NCBI GenBank assembly: GCA_036401335.1
Contig: DASWVC010000260.1
Coordinates: 1 to 46,001 of the forward strand
Reading direction: 5' to 3'
Length of the DNA stretch: 46,001 nt
Source: DASWVC01 sp036401335
GTDB lineage: Bacteria > Verrucomicrobiota > Verrucomicrobiia > Chthoniobacterales > JAFAMB01
The notes under the pieces are model-generated. The model did no database searches. It worked only from the letters and a program-made list of their open reading frames with translations, and had not been told where the DNA came from. Each line of letters begins with the position of its first letter. The first letter of the stretch is position 1. A program made the position numbers and the translations under genes. This document shows positions 41,243 to 46,001 of this stretch, one piece after another.

Positions 41243-42262
41243 ATGATCATCATCCTCAAGCCAAAAACGCCGGAAGAACAGATTGATGAGGTGATTGCCG
41301 AAGTCTCCAAGCTCGGGTACACCCCTCACCCCATCCGCGGCGAACTTCAGACCGTTGTGGCGGCGATCGGCGACGAGCGCACCCATCACACGCTCGAATC
41401 GTTGAACGTTCTGCCGCAGGTCGATCGCGTGGTCCGGGTGCAAAAACGCTACAAGTTGGTCAGCCGGGAATCTCAGCCCGACGACAGCGTGGTCAATGTG
41501 GATGGCGTCCGTATCGGCGGCGGGCATTTTGCGTTGATGGCCGGCCCTTGCAGCGTTGAATCGGAGGAGCAGTTGTTAAAGACGGCCCGGGCCGTCAAAG
41601 CACGGGGCGCAACAATTCTTCGCGGCGGTGCCTACAAGCCGCGGACCTCCCCTTACGAATTCCAGGGCATGGGCAGAGAGGGCCTTCGCCTGCTTCAACT
41701 GGCTAAAGCCGAAACCGGGCTCAAAATCATCACCGAAGTCCTCAGCGAGCGGGACGTTGAACACGTGGCTGCGGCCAGCGACATTTTGCAGATTGGAGCC
41801 CGTAATGCCCAGAATTACCAGTTGCTGGTGGAATGCGCCCGCAGCCGGAAACCGGTGCTCCTGAAGCGTGGCATGAGCGAGCGCATCGACGAATGGCTAC
41901 TCGCCGCGGAGTACATCCTCTCCAACGGCAACCCTAACGTCCTTCTGTGCGAACGAGGGATCCGGACCTTTGAAACGTACACCCGCAACACGCTCGACTT
42001 GGCCGCAGTGGCGATTGCCAAGCGCGAGTCCCACCTGCCGGTCATCGTTGATCCGAGCCAGGGTTGCGGACGGGCCGACCTGGTCCAGGTGCTTTGCCGC
42101 GGGGCCGTTGCCGTGGGTGCCGACGGCCTCCTCATCGAGGTCCACCCGCACCCTTCCGAGGCGTTGAGCGACGGGCAACAGCAGATTGACTTTGAACTAT
42201 TTGCGCGGCTCGTAAGTGAATTACCCCCTTTCCTTGCGGCCGCTAACCGCACACTTGCCTGA
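41243..42262 (+). CDS. aroF: 3-Deoxy-7-phosphoheptulonate synthase (DAHP synthase)
   Basis: A 339-residue type I-beta (KDO8P-like) DAHP synthase, condensing phosphoenolpyruvate with erythrose 4-phosphate at the entry to aromatic synthesis. An N-terminal ferredoxin-like ACT-type domain (about 1-70) precedes the TIM barrel with AGPCSVES, LRGGAYKPRTSPYEFQG, the GARNAQNY and VLLKRG segments and IVDPSQGCGR. Fusion with an N-terminal regulatory domain as in Thermotoga-type enzymes suggests feedback control. It is first in a same-strand run with the halogenase-like and lipid-handling genes. Confidence 0.96.
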   Translation: MIIILKPKTPEEQIDEVIAEVSKLGYTPHPIRGELQTVVAAIGDERTHHTLESLNVLPQVDRVVRVQKRYKLVSRESQPDDSVVNVDGVRIGGGHFALMAGPCSVESEEQLLKTARAVKARGATILRGGAYKPRTSPYEFQGMGREGLRLLQLAKAETGLKIITEVLSERDVEHVAAASDILQIGARNAQNYQLLVECARSRKPVLLKRGMSERIDEWLLAAEYILSNGNPNVLLCERGIRTFETYTRNTLDLAAVAIAKRESHLPVIVDPSQGCGRADLVQVLCRGAVAVGADGLLIEVHPHPSEALSDGQQQIDFELFARLVSELPPFLAAANRTLA

Positions 42263-42321
42263 GGCCCTGGCCTTCGCTAATTTTGCGCGGGGGCGGCAGC
42301 ACGCGCGTTGCCGGCGGAACG

Positions 42322-43584
42322 ATGGAGAAGATTTTTGATGTGGCCATCATTGGGGGTGGACCGGCCGGGAGCGTGGCCGGTTCGGTGCTCGCCCAAGCCG
42401 GTCGTTCTGTGGTGATCCTCGAAAAGGAACGGTTCCCACGGTTTCGCGTGGGTGAGTCGATGATTCCGGCAAGCTCGGAAACCTTGCAGCGCATCGGGGT
42501 CAAGGCGAAGCTTGATGCCGGCGGTTTTCTGGTGAAGTACGGCGGCGAGATTTGCTCGGCCTGCGGTACCCGGTCCCGTTTTCTTTTCCGAGATGGGCTC
42601 CGGCCCAAGTGGAAAACTTCCTACCAAGTGGAGCGCGCCAAGTTCGACGAGGTGCTGCTGGACCATGCCCAAGAACTTGGGTGCGACGTGCGGGAAGGGC
42701 AAACCGTCGAAGCGGTGAAAACCAGGCCGGATGGCGTGACGCTCAGCTTGGCGGGCGGGTCGGCCCCCTTGCCGGCGCGGTACGTCCTGGATTGTTCCGG
42801 CCGCCATAGTTTGCTGGCGAACCACTTTCACCTGCGTACACCGTATGCCGATCTGCGGAAGTTTTCGGTGTACGCCTACTACGAAAAGGTCGATCGGCCC
42901 GAAGGCGAAGCCGGCACGTTGACCCGCATGATCCGGACGGAAGATGGGTGGATCTGGATGATTCCGTTGATCGACGGCAAATGCAGCGTGGGTGTCGTCA
43001 TGAACGTTGAACGCTTCCGGGCGGCGAAACGTTCTCCGGAAGAGGCGTTGACCCACGCGCTCCAGGTGCAACCGGAGGTAAGCGCCTGGATGGCGGCCGC
43101 GCGCCGCTACAGTCCGGTCTACGCGACCGGTGATTTTTCTTACCGGGTCACCAGACTGACCGGCGAGCGCTGGTTGTTGTGCGGGGACGCTGCCGGGTTC
43201 ATTGATCCCGTGTTTAGCAGCGGCATTTACCTGGCCATCTATTCCGGGGAAAAGGCCGGCGACGCCGTAAATGCCGCTTTGATGCGTCCGGCGAACCGGG
43301 CACAAGCCTTCGCGCGCTACGAAAAGCAGGTGCAAAATCGATTCACCGCTTACCTGAAACTCGTCCGTGCCTGGTACACCCAGCCGTTTATAGAAATCTT
43401 CCTGCACCCGAAAGAGATGCTCAACCTGGTCCCGACGGTGAACAGCGTCCTCGGGGGCAACGCGTCACGCTCGTGGTCGGTGCGGTGGCGCATGAAATTC
43501 TTTTTTCTGTTGGTTTATCTGCAAGGGAAAACCCGGCGCCTGGTTCCGGGTTTAACCTTGAAACCGGCGATTTTGCCGGCGTGA
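42322..43584 (+). CDS. Flavin-dependent halogenase-like FAD oxidoreductase
   Basis: A 420-residue GR2-family flavoprotein. The Rossmann motif is GGGPAG (11-16). Halogenase signatures are present: the WIWMIP motif at 210-215 (WxWxIP), FIDPVFSSG at 293-301 matching the Fx.Px.Sx.G pattern of phenolic and carrier-bound substrate halogenases such as PltA and CmlS, and Lys72 in the position of the catalytic lysine. Geranylgeranyl-reductase-like enzymes share parts of this pattern, so a non-halogenating role is possible. The ATG at 42322 gives a start at the flavin fold; 42283 would add 13 unsupported residues. No flavin reductase partner is seen nearby. Confidence 0.82.
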   Translation: MEKIFDVAIIGGGPAGSVAGSVLAQAGRSVVILEKERFPRFRVGESMIPASSETLQRIGVKAKLDAGGFLVKYGGEICSACGTRSRFLFRDGLRPKWKTSYQVERAKFDEVLLDHAQELGCDVREGQTVEAVKTRPDGVTLSLAGGSAPLPARYVLDCSGRHSLLANHFHLRTPYADLRKFSVYAYYEKVDRPEGEAGTLTRMIRTEDGWIWMIPLIDGKCSVGVVMNVERFRAAKRSPEEALTHALQVQPEVSAWMAAARRYSPVYATGDFSYRVTRLTGERWLLCGDAAGFIDPVFSSGIYLAIYSGEKAGDAVNAALMRPANRAQAFARYEKQVQNRFTAYLKLVRAWYTQPFIEIFLHPKEMLNLVPTVNSVLGGNASRSWSVRWRMKFFFLLVYLQGKTRRLVPGLTLKPAILPA

Positions 43585-43691
43585 AAGCTGGTTTCGTGAC
43601 GCAGGGAACGCTTTTTCACCTTCGAGTTCCGGGTGTCCGGCCAAAGGGCCGGGGAGCGACGAAGCCTGGAGGCAAGGCCGGAAAGGTTGGA

Positions 43692-44171
43692 ATGATCAAG
43701 TACCTGGGAGCAATTCTTTGTGGGTTAATGCTTGTTGGCTGCCAAACCGGGCGTGAACTCCCCGGACTCGGCAGTGCGGCCGTGACGCGCACCGGTCAAC
43801 TGCGTTACGCGACCGGCCAACGTTCCTTTATCGGAGACGTCATCCTCCGAACCGATCCCGATGGCGACTACGACCTGGATTTCTCTAAAGCCGGGGTTTC
43901 AATCCTTCGCATGCAGGTGCATGGAGACCGGTTTTCCGCCACCGGCAGTTTTGCTCGTGGAGGCTGGAGCGGTGCGGCCGGGAATGCACCGCGGCCGCTC
44001 CGCTCCTGGGCGCTTTTGCGACAGGTTTTACCCTTTTTCAATTCCACCGAGGTTCAGGCTTCCGGTGGCGGTGCCTGGCAGGCCCGTTTTACCCGGGCGG
44101 GTAAGGCCCTCAGCGCTGCGCAGATTCGCTTTGCACAAGGCGACTCCATGCTGTTTAACTTCGCGCAGTAA
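43692..44171 (+). CDS. Small predicted outer-envelope lipoprotein
   Basis: A 159-residue protein with a lipoprotein signal (MIKYLGAILCGLMLVGC, Cys17). The mature part is predicted beta-rich, with repeated strands such as GDVILRTDPDGDYDLDF and GDRFSATGSFARGGWSG. Its place between the halogenase-like gene and the LpxL-like acyltransferase, and ahead of a LolA-like carrier, suggests a role in lipid handling at the outer membrane, for which a LolB-like fold would fit, but no motif proves it. It starts 107 bases after the halogenase-like stop and ends five bases before the acyltransferase. Confidence 0.75.
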   Translation: MIKYLGAILCGLMLVGCQTGRELPGLGSAAVTRTGQLRYATGQRSFIGDVILRTDPDGDYDLDFSKAGVSILRMQVHGDRFSATGSFARGGWSGAAGNAPRPLRSWALLRQVLPFFNSTEVQASGGGAWQARFTRAGKALSAAQIRFAQGDSMLFNFAQ

Positions 44172-44176
44172 TTTTC

Positions 44177-45103
44177 ATGCACGAGACTGTTCCTCAGAGG
44201 ACTGCCGAGCTTCCGATGGACGTAACCGAACTCGCGGTACCCCAGAACGCGTGGTACGCGCCGGTCTGGTTTGAGGCGGCCAGCGCCCTTACCCAGCACG
44301 CGCCGCGCTCCCTCACCCGCCGGCTGGCAGCCGCTGTCGGTGACCTTAGCTATTTTCTTTGCCATTCCCGCCGCCGGGCCGTTTCGGAAAACCTTCAGCC
44401 GCTGTTCGCGGACCCGAAACAACGCGAACTCGTTTCCCGCCGGTGTTTCCGGAACTTTCTCTGCATGCTCCACGATTTCTGCGACTCCTCCGCCGGCTCG
44501 GCGCGGGTCAATGAGCTGATGGTGGAACGGCGCGGCTTTGACGCCCTCCGGGCGGCGCAGGCACAAGGCCGCGGCACCCTGCTCGTCACCGGACACCTGG
44601 GTGCCTGGGAACTTGGCGGGATGGTTTTGGCTGGGGACGGTTTCCCGGTGAACGTGGTGACCTTGGAAGAACCCACCAAACAACTGAATGAGTGGCGGCA
44701 ACGGTACCGGGCTAGGTTTGGCATCAAGACCATCACCGTCGGTTCGGACAAATTTGCTTTCGTCGAAATTATTCAAGCATTGAAGCGCAATGAGCTCGTC
44801 GCGATGTTAGTGGATCGCCCGTACCTGCGCAGCGGGGTGCCGGTGCGCTTTTTTGGCCGCGAAACCTTGTTCTCGGCGGCGGCAGCCCGCATTTGGCAGC
44901 ACACGGGAGCCGCCGTGATGCCGGCCTTCGTGCTTCAACTGTCGCCCGGCCAATACGGGTGCTATGCTTATCCTTCGATTGAAATGCGCCGGGAACATTC
45001 CGTTCAGGAAAATTGTCAGCTTATCGCCGACGTTTTTCAAGCCATCATCCGGGAATCGCCTGATCAATGGTTTAACTTTGTTCCCGTATGGCAATGCCGT
45101 TAG
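44177..45103 (+). CDS. LpxL/HtrB-type lipid acyltransferase
   Basis: A 308-residue membrane-associated acyltransferase of the LABLAT group (LpxL-like lauroyl/myristoyl transferase). The catalytic H-x4-E motif is HLGAWE with His140 and Glu145. The conserved downstream stretch LVDRPYLRSGVPVRFFGRETLFSAAAARIW matches the family. In lipid A synthesis this adds a second acyl chain; in aryl-polyene-type clusters a homologue attaches the polyene to a lipid. Which applies is uncertain: no other lpx gene is near, while halogenase-like and LolA-like neighbours favour the second. Confidence 0.9.
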   Translation: MHETVPQRTAELPMDVTELAVPQNAWYAPVWFEAASALTQHAPRSLTRRLAAAVGDLSYFLCHSRRRAVSENLQPLFADPKQRELVSRRCFRNFLCMLHDFCDSSAGSARVNELMVERRGFDALRAAQAQGRGTLLVTGHLGAWELGGMVLAGDGFPVNVVTLEEPTKQLNEWRQRYRARFGIKTITVGSDKFAFVEIIQALKRNELVAMLVDRPYLRSGVPVRFFGRETLFSAAAARIWQHTGAAVMPAFVLQLSPGQYGCYAYPSIEMRREHSVQENCQLIADVFQAIIRESPDQWFNFVPVWQCR

Positions 45104-45104
45104 A

Positions 45105-45779
45105 ATGGTCATGAGACGTTTCTGGTTGTCTGGCTTGATCTTAGCTACCGTCGCCGTCGCACCTGCGTGGGCCGCACCCCTTCCGCCTGGCGAGGTCCAG
45201 GATCTGGTGGGCCGCCTGCAAGCCGCCCACGAGAACAACAGTTCTCTGCAGGCCAATTTCCGTGAGGAACGCAGAATGGCCATGCTCAAGGACCCCGTCG
45301 TGAGCCAGGGCAAGATCTGGTTTACGCTGCCGGATAAAATCCGTCGCGAGATCGCCGGCAACGCCCCGAGCATCACCGTGATCAACGGCCGGAAAATGGT
45401 GATCTTCTACCCGAATTTCAAAGAGGAAGAGTCGTATGACCTGGAAAAGCGGCCGATCTTGAAAGATTCGCTCCAGGCGCTGACCGCAGGGCTGAACTTC
45501 CGGCAGGTTTCCACGTATTACAACATCGAGGCTTCGCGGGAGGGTAACGAATACCGGGTGTTGCTCACGCCCAAGACGGCCGGGATTCGCAGGATTATGA
45601 AGGCGGTAACGCTGACGATCGACCAGAACCTCACGCCGGAACGGGTTAACTTTGAGAGCGCCAGCGGCGAACGGGTTGCCATCACGTACAGCGAGGTTCG
45701 GCGCGACCCGGTGCCTGAGTCTTTCTATGAATTTAACCCGCCGGCGGGTACCAAAGTGACGACCCCGCTAGGCAGTTGA
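45105..45779 (+). CDS. LolA-like outer-membrane lipoprotein carrier protein
   Basis: A 224-residue periplasmic protein with a Sec signal peptide (about 1-23), then a LolA/LolB-like half-barrel. The strand pattern LQANFREER, GKIWFTLPDKIRREI, NGRKMVIFYPNFKEEESYDLE and ITYSEVRRDPVPESFYEFNPP fits LolA. LolA carries lipoproteins, or in secondary-lipid clusters probably lipids, between the membranes. It begins one base after the acyltransferase stop and is the last protein-coding gene seen before a tRNA. The ATG at 45111 is an alternative start. Confidence 0.88.
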   Translation: MVMRRFWLSGLILATVAVAPAWAAPLPPGEVQDLVGRLQAAHENNSSLQANFREERRMAMLKDPVVSQGKIWFTLPDKIRREIAGNAPSITVINGRKMVIFYPNFKEEESYDLEKRPILKDSLQALTAGLNFRQVSTYYNIEASREGNEYRVLLTPKTAGIRRIMKAVTLTIDQNLTPERVNFESASGERVAITYSEVRRDPVPESFYEFNPPAGTKVTTPLGS

Positions 45780-45822
45780 CAACCTGGCCGTTTTCGAGGA
45801 TCCATTTCGTCCGGTGCGTTTT

Positions 45823-45893
45823 TGCCTCGTGGTGTAACGGTAGCACAAATGATTCTGGATCATTTTGTCATGGTTCGAATCCATGCGAGGCAG
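45823..45893 (+). tRNA. tRNA-Gln (anticodon CUG)
   Basis: A complete 71-base cloverleaf. The acceptor stem TGCCTCG/CGAGGCA, a D arm (GTG/CAC), an anticodon stem AATGA/TCATT with the loop TTCTGGA (anticodon CTG, reading CAG), and a TPsiC arm CATGG/CCATG with loop TTCGAAT all pair. The discriminator is G, the base expected for glutamine. No CCA is encoded. It lies 43 bases after the LolA-like stop and ends the gene content of the window; the remaining 108 bases hold nothing I recognise. Confidence 0.95.
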
Positions 45894-46001
45894 TTGCTTT
45901 AGGCTGAGGAACTTACATAGGTTTTTCAACACTAAGTAGATGCCTGCTTGGACATTTCTTCAAGGCATGGCCCGCCTTCTGATGGTTTAAGGGGGCCAGT
46001 G

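Noticed and set aside
39963..41246. A 427-codon open frame on the plus strand
   Set aside because: It lies opposite the LOG-family gene on the minus strand, whose PGGFGTMDE and GGGEGIMGA motifs are clear. The plus-strand translation is rich in Arg/Pro/Gly and matches no family.
42277..43407. A 376-codon open frame on the minus strand
   Set aside because: It is the antisense of the flavin-dependent-halogenase-like gene, with no protein-like motif; such long shadows are common at this GC content.

Overview
The window looks like a chromosomal segment of a GC-rich, diderm, aerobic bacterium. Outer-envelope genes (a LolA carrier, an LpxL-type acyltransferase, a DegP protease, several lipoproteins) show the diderm cell plan. 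A complete alternative complex III plus caa3-type oxidase cluster shows aerobic respiration. The mix of genes fits Verrucomicrobiota best, with Planctomycetes or Acidobacteria-like lineages as alternatives. That placement is inference from gene content; no rRNA gene is present to confirm it.

Layout. (1) 202-7767, minus strand: one 2521-residue two-module nonribosomal peptide synthetase that begins with a formyltransferase domain and ends with a thioesterase. (2) 8059-20375, minus strand: a 12-gene respiratory operon, actA-B-C-D-E-F, an unknown membrane-anchored protein, a SCO-type copper chaperone, then ctaC-D-E-F. Eight of its eleven gene junctions are 4-base ATGA/GTGA stop-start overlaps. 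(3) 20474-31027: a mixed housekeeping and accessory stretch with a DUF1360 membrane protein, a SnoaL-like pseudogene carrying two in-frame TAA codons, a beta-propeller protein, a shortened GT-C-type glycosyltransferase next to a TIGR04282-type protein, a zinc alcohol dehydrogenase, an MsAcT-like SGNH esterase, MscL, a dicarboxylate symporter, a metallophosphoesterase and three small proteins. (4) 31045-37022, minus strand: degP, an OmpR-type response regulator, a histidine kinase, 3-methyladenine DNA glycosylase (tag), a Cof-type HAD phosphatase and a probable permuted papain-fold protein, read as one run. (5) 37408-39454, minus strand: tlyA, NAD kinase and an EIIA-like protein with overlapping reading frames. 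(6) 39543-45779: an acyl carrier protein, a LOG-family protein on the opposite strand, then a plus-strand run of DAHP synthase, a flavin-dependent-halogenase-like protein, a small lipoprotein, an LpxL-like acyltransferase and a LolA-like carrier. A tRNA-Gln(CUG) follows at 45823-45893.

How the genes work together. The act/cta operon encodes a quinol to cytochrome c to oxygen chain: ActA-F oxidises quinol, the cytochrome domains of ActA, ActE and CtaC carry electrons, and the SCO protein helps load the copper site. The NRPS stands alone, without tailoring, transport or activating genes in view, and is predicted to make a short N-formylated hydrophobic peptide. The last operon resembles the accessory part of aryl-polyene, flexirubin or dialkylresorcinol clusters (aromatic precursor supply, halogenase-like enzyme, acyltransferase, outer-membrane carrier), but no ketosynthases or exporter are seen.

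The points most worth a second look are the formyl-starting NRPS with its half condensation domain, the halogenase-like/LolA operon, the nested inverted repeat after the acyl carrier protein gene, the structured intergenic region upstream of degP, and the double-TAA pseudogene. No insertion sequence, CRISPR array, phage or rRNA gene was recognised.
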